The notes beneath the pieces are model-generated. The model was given only the letters and a program-made list of their open reading frames with translations, searched no databases and had not been told where the DNA came from. This document shows positions 30,386-40,700 of a stretch of 64,000 nucleotides of DNA, in pieces. Every line of letters begins with the position of its first letter. Position 1 is the first letter of the stretch. The stretch is from Pseudobacter ginsenosidimutans (lineage in GTDB: Bacteria > Bacteroidota > Bacteroidia > Chitinophagales > Chitinophagaceae): contig NZ_CP042431.1 in NCBI RefSeq assembly GCF_007970185.1, positions 496,001-560,000 of the forward strand, given 5' to 3'. The position numbers were made by a program, and so were the translations under genes.

Positions 30386-31873
30386 TTATGGAATCAACGG
30401 CCGGTCTGGCCGGGGTTCATTGGTAATATTTCCTTTGTTGAATTCGATTTCTTTATCCAGTATGGGAAGTACATATGCTGCTGGTTCTTCTGCATAGGGT
30501 TTCAATTCATAATAACCTTCTACGTAACGTCCCGAAGCATCATACGCAAAAGACCGATGACGGATTGCTTTTCCAAAGGGATACTTACTATTGACGCCAT
30601 AGCGCCGCAGGTCGAACCAGCGATGTTGTTCAAAACAAAACTCCCGGCGACGTTCATCCCTGATGAAGTGTACCAGTTCGGCTCCGCTCAAATCAATATT
30701 GGTAACATCATCTTGCTTAAAACGTTTTTTGCGTAATTCCTGAATGGTGGCAATTGCTTTTTCATGCTGGCCCAGCACTGCTAATGCTTCGGCTTTGTTC
30801 AGGTACAATTCCGGCAACCTGACGATAGAGTTATCATTTACATTCGGATTTTCTCCCGATTTTCTGGCGATCAAATCGTAATCAGGCGTTTGTTTAAAAA
30901 AGGCCTGCAGTCTCAAATCTTTATTTGAATAGATACCGAGTAAATCCTCAGTCACCCTGTAGTTTTCAAAACCCGGTCCCACATCATTTGCATCATTCAT
31001 AAAAGTGAGCGAAGTACCGCCGATGTATCTTGCCGTAAAGATGGTTTCGGGAGAAGCCCTTTCCAAAAAGGGAGTTGTAGCGGACAAGGTATTGATATCC
31101 CGCAGCTGGTAGCGTTTTTGAATGACCTTTTCAGCATAGGAAATTGCTTTTTCATATTCCTCCCGAAAGAGGTATAACCGGCTCAGCAATGCTTGTGCTG
31201 CAGCCTGGCTGGCCCTTAAAACAGTTGATTCATTAAACCCGTTCAATTCTTTTTCTGCATCCAGTAAATCGATTTCTATCTGGTTGAACACTTGCTTCAC
31301 GCTGGCCCTTGTTAGATAGCCGGTTTCTACTTCCGGGGAAATTTTCAGTGGTACACTGTAATCAGTCGCTGACGTAGCAGCATGATAAGGTTTACCATAA
31401 ATATTCGTCAATAACAGATAGTAGAAGGCTCTTAGGAAATGTGCTTCGCCTGCAATGCGTTGCAGCTCTTTTTCCGGTTGATGCTTTTCTCTGAGAGCCG
31501 GAATGTTGAATAAAATGGTATTAAGCGTTGCGATTTTCTGATAAAAGGATTTATAACCTGTTCCATACGAGACATTAGGAATTCCACGACCTGAGGTTGC
31601 AGGAAATTTTTGCCAGAAGTGCAAACCAAAATTCCCAAATTCAAGACTGCCCATCTTGCTTGATAGCCCGGGATTTTGTTCCAGATCGTCATCCAGCCAA
31701 TATGGTTCCTGCCACAAACTCTCTAAAGGATAACCACCACCAATCAATAATTCATCAAGATCGCCAGCCGACTGTATAAAAGTCTGGTTTTGCGAATAAG
31801 CGGCTAAAAACTTTTTGCAGGATGGACTGATAAATATCAGCGCTGCAATGAGGATGGTATAAACAGGTTTCAT
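30386..31873 (-). CDS. SusD/RagB family outer-membrane lipoprotein, copy 1
   Basis: 495 residues. Signal MKPVYTILIAALIFISPSC with a lipobox, SusD-like N-terminal region (FLAAYSQNQTFIQSAGDLDELLIGG), TPR-like middle (AHFLRAFYYLLLTNIYGKPY, ALLSRLYLFREEYEKAISYA), and the typical end RDERRREFCFEQHRWFDLRR. It would cap the SusC channel encoded 16 bp upstream and bind the imported ligand at the cell surface. The substrate is not evident: no glycoside hydrolase or peptidase gene lies in the operon. It is unusual in being followed by a lipoprotein gene without enzyme motifs. Confidence 0.92.
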   Translation of the reverse strand: MKPVYTILIAALIFISPSCKKFLAAYSQNQTFIQSAGDLDELLIGGGYPLESLWQEPYWLDDDLEQNPGLSSKMGSLEFGNFGLHFWQKFPATSGRGIPNVSYGTGYKSFYQKIATLNTILFNIPALREKHQPEKELQRIAGEAHFLRAFYYLLLTNIYGKPYHAATSATDYSVPLKISPEVETGYLTRASVKQVFNQIEIDLLDAEKELNGFNESTVLRASQAAAQALLSRLYLFREEYEKAISYAEKVIQKRYQLRDINTLSATTPFLERASPETIFTARYIGGTSLTFMNDANDVGPGFENYRVTEDLLGIYSNKDLRLQAFFKQTPDYDLIARKSGENPNVNDNSIVRLPELYLNKAEALAVLGQHEKAIATIQELRKKRFKQDDVTNIDLSGAELVHFIRDERRREFCFEQHRWFDLRRYGVNSKYPFGKAIRHRSFAYDASGRYVEGYYELKPYAEEPAAYVLPILDKEIEFNKGNITNEPRPDRPLIP

Positions 31874-31889
31874 TTGTACGATTTTAAGT

Positions 31890-34800
31890 TCAGAAACTCA
31901 CATTTATGGCAACGGTGTAAACGGGCCGCAGGCCCATGTTGATATTGGGGCTTGAACCTGATTGTGTAGGGTCTTGTCCCTGCAGCTTTTTACTTGCCAG
32001 TGTAAACAGGTTGGTGCCGGAAAGACTGATCCAGGCTCCTTTCATCCGATAGCGTTTACAGATCTCCTGTGGACATTTATAATTGATGGCAATGTATTGC
32101 AGCTTCAGGTAATCAGCTTTTACAACACGCAGGTCGGAATTGTCGTACATCTGATAGTAATCGGCTGCAAATGTGTTTCCGGACCACCATTTGGTGGGGG
32201 TGTTTTCCAGGGGATACAATCCTGGAATATTGGTTTTCTGTTCATCGCCTGGAAAGCGCCAGCGGTTTAGATATTCCTTCCGCAGATTTTGTTGTGAGGT
32301 GGGTTGATAGCTTCCGTAGTTGCCTGATGTAATTTGCAGTAAACGGATCTTATTGCCCAGACTGTAGGTAAAGTTGAAATTGATTGACCAGTTGCCGTAA
32401 CCCAGGTAATTGGAAATACCTCCCTGCAGCACGGGTTCCCGCCTTCCTGCCTCCACCATCACTTCCCTGAAAACTTCTTCTCTATTCATTTTACCATACC
32501 TGGCTTCAAGCGCAGCAGCATTTTCGGGTTCTGCGCCATAGAATACGGGAAGCCCATTATTGTCGAGTGCTTTAAACCGGTAGGCATAAAAGGTGTTGAC
32601 CGACTTACCGTTTACCGGCACTGCACCACTCAAATAGGATGCATAGTCAATGGTGTTCGGATCAGTGATCATTGCCTTTCTTTCATTGCCCAGTGCATGA
32701 TCGATCAGCTTATTGAAAACCTGCCCCAGTTGAGGATCGATCCGCCAGGTAAATCCTTTCTTTCCACCACTCTTTGCATTGCTGACAGGTGTAAAATTAA
32801 ATCTCAGTTCAACTCCTTTGTTTTCCAGGTTGCCTGCGTTTATTGTGTAGGCATCAAGTCCATTCACCAGTGAAACTGTTCTTGTCAAAAATGCGTTGGA
32901 AGTTTTTTTATAGAAAAATTCTACAGTGCCATTGAGCCTGCCTTTGAAAAAAGAAAAGTCCAGGCCCGCATTATAGCTGTCAGTTTTTTCCCATTTCAGA
33001 AAAGGATTGGGAAAATGTGCGATAGTGGAACTATAAGCCTGGTAGGAGCTATTAAATTCTCCTTTCTGAATAATGGCATAAGGTGTTTGACCAGCCAGCA
33101 TATTTCCCTGCGTTCCGTAAGAAATACGTAAGGCCGCCATGTCTACCCATGGTTGATTTTTCAATATATCCTTATCTATATTCCAGCGGCCGGAGATGGC
33201 CCAGGTAGGCAGGAAACGCTCATTACTTCTGTCGCCAAAAGCATTGGAAAAATCACTCCGGGCATTGAGGGTAACAATATAGCGTTCATCATAAATATAA
33301 CTGGCCGCAGCAAGCAGGCCCACTGTGTTGTTCAATCCTTCTGTAATGGTGGCTTGTCCGAAATCTCCAAGCCAGGTGGCATAACCTGTATAGGTATTGA
33401 GGTCAATCTGGGCAAAACTATGTCCTCTTTCAGGATAATAACCTCTGCGGGTCTGTTTCAGAGCGCTACTTTTTGCAGAATTCATTTCTCCTCCCAGCAT
33501 TATGTTCAGCAAGTGTTTTTTACGCTCATCTAAAAAGTGATTGAAATTGGCATTTCCACGGACCGTATAAGATTGTTGCTGGTCATTTTGTTGCAATAGC
33601 TCTCCTCCGAATGGGAGTGTGCTTGTGAGCAGTTGGGCAACCGGGCCTCTTATATTGTCTGCCCGGTTTGTTTGTTCATCGAACCAGTTCCGCTGTTCGG
33701 TATTGGAGCTTGTGTACGAAAGAAGGGCCTCGAGTTGCAGTCCTGGCAGCAACTGATAATTGAAGTTACCAGTAAGCATGTAACTGTTGCCTGCTAACGT
33801 TTGGCCTGAATGGTTCATTTCATTCAGTACATTGAAACTGGGGTTTAGAGAAGCAACGCCTTGAATGGTGTTGTGATAAAAGTATAAGCTGTCTTTTTCG
33901 GTATAAATCGGAATAGCACGGCTGGTGCCATACCCGTAGTCGAGGATACGGAGATCCGAGGGCGTATAGCGACGGTCATTTTTGTTGGCAGCTACACTGA
34001 ACCTTGCCTGAAAATTTCTATAATTCAGGTTAAGATTAAACAGTCCGGTATACCGTTTATTGAACTCCCCTTTTATTACACCCCGCTCATTGGTATAACC
34101 TATGGAAGCATAATACGTGCTCTGTGGATTACCCCCGGAAATGCCCAGGGTCTGATTGGAAGACAGTACATCCTGCGTTACAGCTCCCAACCAATCTGTA
34201 TTAATGGTTTTTGCCCGGTTCACCTGCTGCATATAGGTGTCATAATCAATCACACCATTGTAATAATCCATGGTTGCTTTTTCGTACGCTTCCGGAATGC
34301 CTTTAATGGGGATCTGCCGGTCGAACATTTCTTTCGACACTTCTACCCTTTCTCTGGAATTCATCATAAACACATCATTGTCTGAATAGCGGGGGCGCCG
34401 CGTAAAAGTGACGTTGTTACTGTAACTGACTGTTGGAGGACCTGATTTACCTCTTTTGGTGGTAACAGAAATTACTCCATTGGCGGCCCTTACCCCGTAC
34501 ATGGAAGTAGCTGTAGCATCTTTCAATACTTCAATCTTGTCAATGTCGTTGGGATTAAGTCCGGCAATAGCATTGCCTACCAGGTTTACGAAGTCCAGAT
34601 CGTTGAGCCGGTTGGGATCGATGGATACCGGGTCTGTTAGTGCGATACCGTCCACTACCCAAAGTGGTTCGCGTGTACCCATTATCGTTGAAGTGCCACG
34701 GATGCGCAGTTTGGGCGCAGCACCTGCCTGTCCGGAGTTTTGCATCATGATCATACCCGGTACACGCCCTTCCAGCATTCTGTCTACTGATGTAATTCCG

Positions 34801-35570
34801 GGTTGATAAATCGAATCCATTCTTAAACTGGTAACCGAACCGGTGAGGTATTTCTGCTCAATCTTCTGGTATCCGGTGGAAACAGTTACTTCATCCATTG
34901 CGCTGATATTGGGTTCCATCACCACATCGATCACTTTACGTCCTTTGATGGATATATTCTCCGGTCTGAAATTAACATAGGTAATAATCAATTGATCATT
35001 TGCATCGGCTGTTATGCTGTATCGTCCGTCTTCGTTTGTTTTTCCTCCTCTGCCTTTGCCCCTAACCGTTATGGTTGCACCTGCCAGGGGCAGTGCCTGC
35101 CGGTTGAAGACGCGTCCGGTCACTGTTAGTTCCTGCTGAGGACTGAGATCTGTACTATCAGCATGAGGGTCTGTTTTCCTGGTTGCAATCAGCGTGATGA
35201 TGATGATCTTACTCTCGATGGAATAAGTAAAAGGTTGATGGACGCATATCTCCTCCATTGCTTCTTTTAAAGAGGCATTTTTTATTTCTGCTGTAACCGG
35301 CTTAGCCTTTTTCAATAGAGTTTCATCATAAAAAAAGGTGTAACCTGTTTGTTTTGTTATTTCATCAAATACTTTTTTTACAGACTGATTTTTTACTTTA
35401 AGAGTTACTGTCTGAGCCCATACATGCAAAGGGAAGAAGCAAGCGATGAGCAGTATGTACCGGAAAACCTTTCTCCTGTATTTTGTAAATTCCTGGCAGT
35501 GTAAATACTCCCGTTCCTTTCGTACGATTGATTGCTTCATAAGCAGCAAAAGGGATTTTAGTTTTGGCAT
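31890..35570 (-). CDS. SusC/RagA family TonB-dependent transporter with N-terminal STN domain
   Basis: 1226 residues. After a signal region (YILLIACFFPLHVWAQ) comes an STN domain at about 52-120 (VKKVFDEITKQTGYTFFYDE). Then follow a CarboxypepD_reg-like domain (TVTGRVFNRQALPLAGATITV), the TonB plug with the SusC motif (EPLWVVDGIALTDP and VLKDATATSMYGVRAANGVI), and a beta-barrel ending in VYTVAINVSF with terminal Phe. The STN domain passes the ligand signal to FecR, encoded 76 bp upstream. The ATG at 35540 is an alternative start. It imports an unknown oligomer across the outer membrane with SusD. Confidence 0.93.
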   Translation of the reverse strand: MPKLKSLLLLMKQSIVRKEREYLHCQEFTKYRRKVFRYILLIACFFPLHVWAQTVTLKVKNQSVKKVFDEITKQTGYTFFYDETLLKKAKPVTAEIKNASLKEAMEEICVHQPFTYSIESKIIIITLIATRKTDPHADSTDLSPQQELTVTGRVFNRQALPLAGATITVRGKGRGGKTNEDGRYSITADANDQLIITYVNFRPENISIKGRKVIDVVMEPNISAMDEVTVSTGYQKIEQKYLTGSVTSLRMDSIYQPGITSVDRMLEGRVPGMIMMQNSGQAGAAPKLRIRGTSTIMGTREPLWVVDGIALTDPVSIDPNRLNDLDFVNLVGNAIAGLNPNDIDKIEVLKDATATSMYGVRAANGVISVTTKRGKSGPPTVSYSNNVTFTRRPRYSDNDVFMMNSRERVEVSKEMFDRQIPIKGIPEAYEKATMDYYNGVIDYDTYMQQVNRAKTINTDWLGAVTQDVLSSNQTLGISGGNPQSTYYASIGYTNERGVIKGEFNKRYTGLFNLNLNYRNFQARFSVAANKNDRRYTPSDLRILDYGYGTSRAIPIYTEKDSLYFYHNTIQGVASLNPSFNVLNEMNHSGQTLAGNSYMLTGNFNYQLLPGLQLEALLSYTSSNTEQRNWFDEQTNRADNIRGPVAQLLTSTLPFGGELLQQNDQQQSYTVRGNANFNHFLDERKKHLLNIMLGGEMNSAKSSALKQTRRGYYPERGHSFAQIDLNTYTGYATWLGDFGQATITEGLNNTVGLLAAASYIYDERYIVTLNARSDFSNAFGDRSNERFLPTWAISGRWNIDKDILKNQPWVDMAALRISYGTQGNMLAGQTPYAIIQKGEFNSSYQAYSSTIAHFPNPFLKWEKTDSYNAGLDFSFFKGRLNGTVEFFYKKTSNAFLTRTVSLVNGLDAYTINAGNLENKGVELRFNFTPVSNAKSGGKKGFTWRIDPQLGQVFNKLIDHALGNERKAMITDPNTIDYASYLSGAVPVNGKSVNTFYAYRFKALDNNGLPVFYGAEPENAAALEARYGKMNREEVFREVMVEAGRREPVLQGGISNYLGYGNWSINFNFTYSLGNKIRLLQITSGNYGSYQPTSQQNLRKEYLNRWRFPGDEQKTNIPGLYPLENTPTKWWSGNTFAADYYQMYDNSDLRVVKADYLKLQYIAINYKCPQEICKRYRMKGAWISLSGTNLFTLASKKLQGQDPTQSGSSPNINMGLRPVYTVAINVSF

Positions 35571-35646
35571 AAATATTCCATCTCTGCAAAGTGCTGTGCA
35601 GCACCTTACAGGCAGTCATAAAACATAAAGGAGTATAAGGTTTAAC

Positions 35647-36813
35647 TTAAGGCAGTACTGTTAACATATTGCCTTCGAGACGAAAATGCACGCCACCTTT
35701 TTCGAGGACTTTTAGAATGAGCGACAGTGAAGCATCCATGGGAATTCTACCTCCGAATTCTTTATTGACCGGGGCGTTGGTTTCATAAACTATTTCCAGA
35801 TCATACCAACGGGCCAGCTGGCGCATCACCGTTTTCAGATCAGTATATTTAAAATTGAATTCATTATTCTTCCAGGCCATTTCATAAGCTGCGTCTGTAT
35901 CAGAGATCAGCGTTAACTGATCGTTCTGATCCAATTGTGCCTGCTGGCCTGGTTTCAGCAATTGGCTTCCGGTACCTTTTGTAACCCTTACAGCCCCTTC
36001 CAGCAAAGTTGTTTTGATGAGGGGTTCATCGCTGTAGGCATTAATATTGAATTGAGTTCCCAATACTTCCACTTCCATATTGTTCACTCTGACGCGAAAT
36101 GGTTTTGCTGCATTTTTTGTCACATCAAAATAAGCTTCACCGGTAATGGAAACAGTGCGGTCCTTGCCAGTGAACGCAGTTGGGAAACTAATTGATGAAG
36201 CTGCATTCAGCCATACTTTCGTGCCATCAGCCAATGTCAACTGGTATTTTTTTCCTTTGGGTGTAGCCATGGTATTGATCACGGCCACAGCATTATTGCC
36301 TTTATTATACAGTACCTGTCCATCCTTATGTTCTACACGGGCACCGGATTGCTCTGCAATCAAACCATTGGCGGCGCTATCGAGGAGAACCTTTTTTCCA
36401 TCTGAAAGTGTCAGTATCGCTCCGCTTCTGCCTGGCTGAACATCATTTTTTAATTCTGTTTGCGCAAGGGCATAGGGTTCGATTGATTTTTGTGCTAAAT
36501 AATAAATGCCACCGGATATTGCCAGTATTAAAACCGCCGCTGCGGCTGCGATCCAGCGCATCCTCCTGAGCTTTGACGGATAAAGGCCTCCCTTATCCAT
36601 TTGCAATACTTCCTGTGCTAACCCTGCGTAAGGAGAACTGTCAAAACTGGCGTCCTGGTGCCCGGCCGCCTGTTCACTCACCACATCAGCAAACAATTCC
36701 TGGCCGGAACCAGAATCCAAATACTGCTGCAATTCGATTCTTTCAGCAGTAGTAGCAGCATCAGTTGTGTACTGCTGCACCAGATAATGAAGGCGATCTT
36801 TTCGCATTGTCAT
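35647..36813 (-). CDS. FecR family anti-sigma factor
   Basis: 388 residues. The cytoplasmic N-terminus binds sigma (LVQQYTTDAATTAERIELQQ), followed by one membrane helix at about 87-107 (WIAAAAAVLILAISGGIYYL). The periplasmic FecR domain is at about 180-280 (LADGTKVWLNAASSISFPTA, VSITGEAYFDVTKNAAKPF, VEVLGTQFNINAYSDE), and a C-terminal DUF4974-like domain follows (LKTVMRQLARWYDLEIVYET). It holds or activates the sigma factor encoded 51 bp upstream, depending on the signal from the SusC STN domain. Confidence 0.93.
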   Translation of the reverse strand: MTMRKDRLHYLVQQYTTDAATTAERIELQQYLDSGSGQELFADVVSEQAAGHQDASFDSSPYAGLAQEVLQMDKGGLYPSKLRRMRWIAAAAAVLILAISGGIYYLAQKSIEPYALAQTELKNDVQPGRSGAILTLSDGKKVLLDSAANGLIAEQSGARVEHKDGQVLYNKGNNAVAVINTMATPKGKKYQLTLADGTKVWLNAASSISFPTAFTGKDRTVSITGEAYFDVTKNAAKPFRVRVNNMEVEVLGTQFNINAYSDEPLIKTTLLEGAVRVTKGTGSQLLKPGQQAQLDQNDQLTLISDTDAAYEMAWKNNEFNFKYTDLKTVMRQLARWYDLEIVYETNAPVNKEFGGRIPMDASLSLILKVLEKGGVHFRLEGNMLTVLP

Positions 36814-36864
36814 ATATTATTAAGACCCGGCAACTTTTCTTTAGGGACCATTGCTCAAAAAAAA

Positions 36865-37464
36865 TTATTTCAGCAGGAGGAAAACAAGAATAACCGGCAA
36901 ACGGCCATCTGCAGTCAGTTTTTTGCGGATGTTTTCCAGGGCAGTCATCAGTACTTTCTTTACGTAATCTCTGGACAAATCCAGTGCTGCTGCAATTTCA
37001 GCCAGACTCTTACCTTCTTCCCGGCTCATCCTGTAGATGGACTGCTGCCTGGGTGAAAGACCAGCCACCACTTCCTGAATGATCCGTCTTGTTTCGCGGA
37101 AGGCCAGGTAAGGTTCGGGACTTTCCGAACTGTTTTTGTGATGAGCTGCCTGACTATCTTCCAGGCTATGGGTATTCAGCTGGAGCCCGGATTTACGCAG
37201 ATAGCGATAACATTCATTGGATACGATCCTGTAAAACCATGCCTGTGAATGCCGGATCTCCGGCAGTTGATCGCGGTGCAGCCAGAGACGTATCAATGAC
37301 TCCTGCATCACTTCACTGACTGCATCTTCCGATTTAACCAACTTAAAAACATAGGCGGTAAGATGGGGTAACATCAGGCTGTAAAATTCATTGAATGCAT
37401 TTTCATCCCCTTCCGCAATTCGAATAAACAGTTCGTTAGTGATATGTAGAGGTATATTTTCCAA
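36865..37464 (-). CDS. FecI-like ECF sigma factor of the SusC/D operon
   Basis: About 199 residues if translation starts at the TTG at 37464, which gives the usual family length. The frame continues to an ATG at 37605, but those 47 residues (MKDSGILHWVNGGDGL...) are outside the family and would overlap the likely promoter region. Region 2 has NAFNEFYSLMLPHLTAYVFK and SEVMQESLIRLWLHRDQLPE. Region 4 has LSPRQQSIYRMSREEGKSLAEIAA. The last residues are hydrophobic (PVILVFLLLK). The start codon is uncertain. It would direct transcription of the fecR-susC-susD operon or of this whole cluster. Confidence 0.85.
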   Translation of the reverse strand: MENIPLHITNELFIRIAEGDENAFNEFYSLMLPHLTAYVFKLVKSEDAVSEVMQESLIRLWLHRDQLPEIRHSQAWFYRIVSNECYRYLRKSGLQLNTHSLEDSQAAHHKNSSESPEPYLAFRETRRIIQEVVAGLSPRQQSIYRMSREEGKSLAEIAAALDLSRDYVKKVLMTALENIRKKLTADGRLPVILVFLLLK

Positions 37465-37677
37465 TGATTGGCGTAAAATGAAAAATAAATATAACAATAA
37501 GATCAATACTTCAGATGCAGATCGCCCACCACTCAACAAACAACTCCTTCCTTTTATCAATCCATCCCCGCCGTTAACCCAATGAAGGATCCCACTATCC
37601 TTCAAAACATCCCCACCGTCTGTAAAAACAAAGCCGCCTTTCGTTTAAAGTCGTTTCCGACCCAATACCCGACAATG

Positions 37678-37685
37678 TAGTTTTA
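37678..37685 (+). promoter_or_regulatory. Possible -7 element of the ELWxxDGT-repeat gene
   Basis: TAGTTTTA with GTTT near -33 (37653-37656), 46 bp before the start codon. It fits the local consensus only in part. Confidence 0.35.
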
Positions 37686-37731
37686 CCAGGAGAATACCCG
37701 CCAAACTGTACTCCCAAAACTTTTCCTGCAC

Positions 37732-40700
37732 ATGAAAAATTGTACACTGCTTACATTGCTATTCCTCCTCAGCGGATATTCCGCCACCACACAGGTTTTC
37801 TCCCTCCTGAAGGACATAAATGAAAACCCGCAGTCAATTCCTTCAGGCTCATATCCCGGAGAAATGGTGATCATGAACGGGACTTTATTCTTTACCGCCA
37901 CCACTACCAATGCCGGAACTGAATTATGGAAAAGCGATGGTACAAGCGCAGGCACCACAATCATAAAAGATATTTACCCGGGTATGCAAAGCAGTTCGCC
38001 AACAAACCTCACAGTGGTCAATGGCATTATCTTTTTTATTGCTACCGACCCTATCCATGGACGTGAGCTATGGAAAACTGACGGAACCGCGCAAGGCACC
38101 CAACTAATCAAAGACATTTATCCCGGCATAGAAAGCGGTCCGGCAGGAAAGATCCTTGTATTAAACAATGCAGCTTTTTTTGCTGCTTCAGATCCGGTAA
38201 ATGGACGCGAGCTTTGGAAAAGTGATGGCACTACCGCCGGAACGGTTATGCTAAAGGACTTCGTTCCCGGCAGCATCAGCAGTACACCTAACCTGCAACT
38301 GGAACTGAATGGCTGGATTTATTTCAGTATTTATAATCCCAATATAGGACCGGAATTGTGGAAGAGCGACGGCACAGCCGCCGGAACCGTTATTGTAAGG
38401 TCCAACATGAGCGCCATGGATAATTTCACAAAGAATAGCAACAGTTTTTACTTCACCTTACAAATAGGCAGTTATGGTATCGAGCTGTGGAAATCAAACG
38501 GCACTACCGCAGGAACTGTTTTAGTTCAAACCCTCAATTACAGCACTCCCTGCGTGATCAAGGAACTCACCATGGTGAATGCAACATTATTTTACATGTT
38601 GGATTTTGGCAACCGGATCTCATTGGGAAAAAGTGATGGACTTTCAACAGGCACTTCTGTGATCAGATCATTTGATCTCGCAACTAATTTAACCCGTTAC
38701 GAACTTACCTCCTTCAATGGCGCACTCTACTTTAAAGCGCCATTTGATTTCAATGTGAACTATGAACTCTGGAGATCCGACGGCACATTGACAGGTACCA
38801 GGATCGTGAAAGAAATAAATCCCAGTCCGGCAGAAGCAAGTATGCCTTCGCAATTGACCATCATGAATGGCGCACTGTACTTCATCGCAACAACAACAGC
38901 AGGAACGGGCATCTGGAAAACTGACGGAACAGAGCCGGGCACAGTACTGGTAAAAAATATCAATTCATTTTCTGACCCATCTCTCAATTTCTCCACTCCG
39001 GGAACAATAGTTAGTAACAATAGTGTAATATATTTTAGCGGTAATGGTGACCAAACCGGGACTGAGTTATGGAAATCGAATGGAACAGAAGCCGGAACAA
39101 TGCTGGTAAAAGATATCAGACCAACAACCAATAACAATGCTGTAAGTGAGAATACACAATTCATCACCGGTCCGAACGACGAATTGTTCTTTAGCGCTGA
39201 CGACGGCATACATGGCAGAGAACTGTGGAAAACCAACGGCACAGCAACAGGTACATCACTGATAAAAGATATCATGCCAGGCGCTACCGGCAATACCCTG
39301 CAGGAAATAGTTCTCATGAATGGGATCATTTACTTCGCAGCCGCCGACGGCATAAACGGATCTGAGCTTTGGAGAAGCGATGGAACAACTGCAGGCACTT
39401 ACATAGTAAGGGATATCAACCCAGGCGCGCCATCTTCAGAACCTTTCTATCTAAAGGTTGTTGGCAACACTATTTACTTCACTGCCATCAACGCCTCCAC
39501 TGGAAAGGAATTATGGAAAAGTGATGGTACAGCAGCAGGAACAGTATTGGTAAAGGATATTATCGCAGGAACAAACAGCAGCGATCCAACTCAATTTACT
39601 TCACTGGGCACGCAGGTATTTTTTTCCGCCACCAATAACATCAATGGGATCGAACTCTGGAAAACAGATGGCACGCCTGCCGGAACAGTAATGGTGAAAG
39701 ATATCAATCCCGGATCAGCGCATAGCCAGCCGCGTTATCTTACCCCTGCCAATGGAGTCATTTATTTCAATGCCACAACTGCCACTGCCGGAAGTGAATT
39801 ATGGCAAAGCGATGGTACAGATGCTGGCACTTTCCAGCTGGCAGATATCTATCCCGGAGCTGCGGGTAGTAATCCACGTTACCTCACCTGGCTTAGTCCC
39901 AATTTTTACTTTACTGCCATACACCCTACCAGCGGAAGCGAGCTCTGGGTAGTAACAGCCAGATCAGGCCTGGCCAATGTGAGTGATATCAATCCCGGTG
40001 TCAGCAGCAGCGAACCGAGAGACCTGAAAGCGATCGATAACAAACTATTCTTCACTGCCAATAACGGCGTAGCCGGAAACGAATTATGGAAACTCGAACC
40101 ACAGGTAAGTATCGGTATGGTCACAGATTATTGGCCCGGCCCGGGAAACGGAGCTGGCATTCCTTATGGTATAAAAGGAAAAGTATTCTTCAGTGGTAAT
40201 AATGGTACACATGGCGAAGAACCCATACGCAGCGATGGTACTGCTTCCGGTACATTCCTGCTGCAGGACGTAGCAAAATCAGGTGGCAGCAGTCCTGTAA
40301 AATTTGTGGAATCAGGTAAATACCTCTACGCTGTGATGACAGACGATTCACATGGCGCCGAAATCTGGGTAGCCAATCTAGACGCCGCACTTCCCCTGAC
40401 CTTCCTGGATTTTAGCGGACGCATGTCAGGATCAGACGCATTGCTTACCTGGAAAACATCCAATGAACAAAACACCCATACTTTCGAAGTAGAGCGGAGT
40501 ACAGACAGAGTCGCCTTTTCAAAGATCGGCACAGTTGCCGCCAGGAACTTACCCGGTGAACACAGCTATCATTTTACAGACCTCAACATCGGGGCAGAAG
40601 CATATCCCATTATTTATTACCGGTTAAAACAAATTGACCTCGATGGAAATTTCGCATATTCCAAAGTGTTAGCGCTAAAACCATCTGCTGCCTCAGACAT

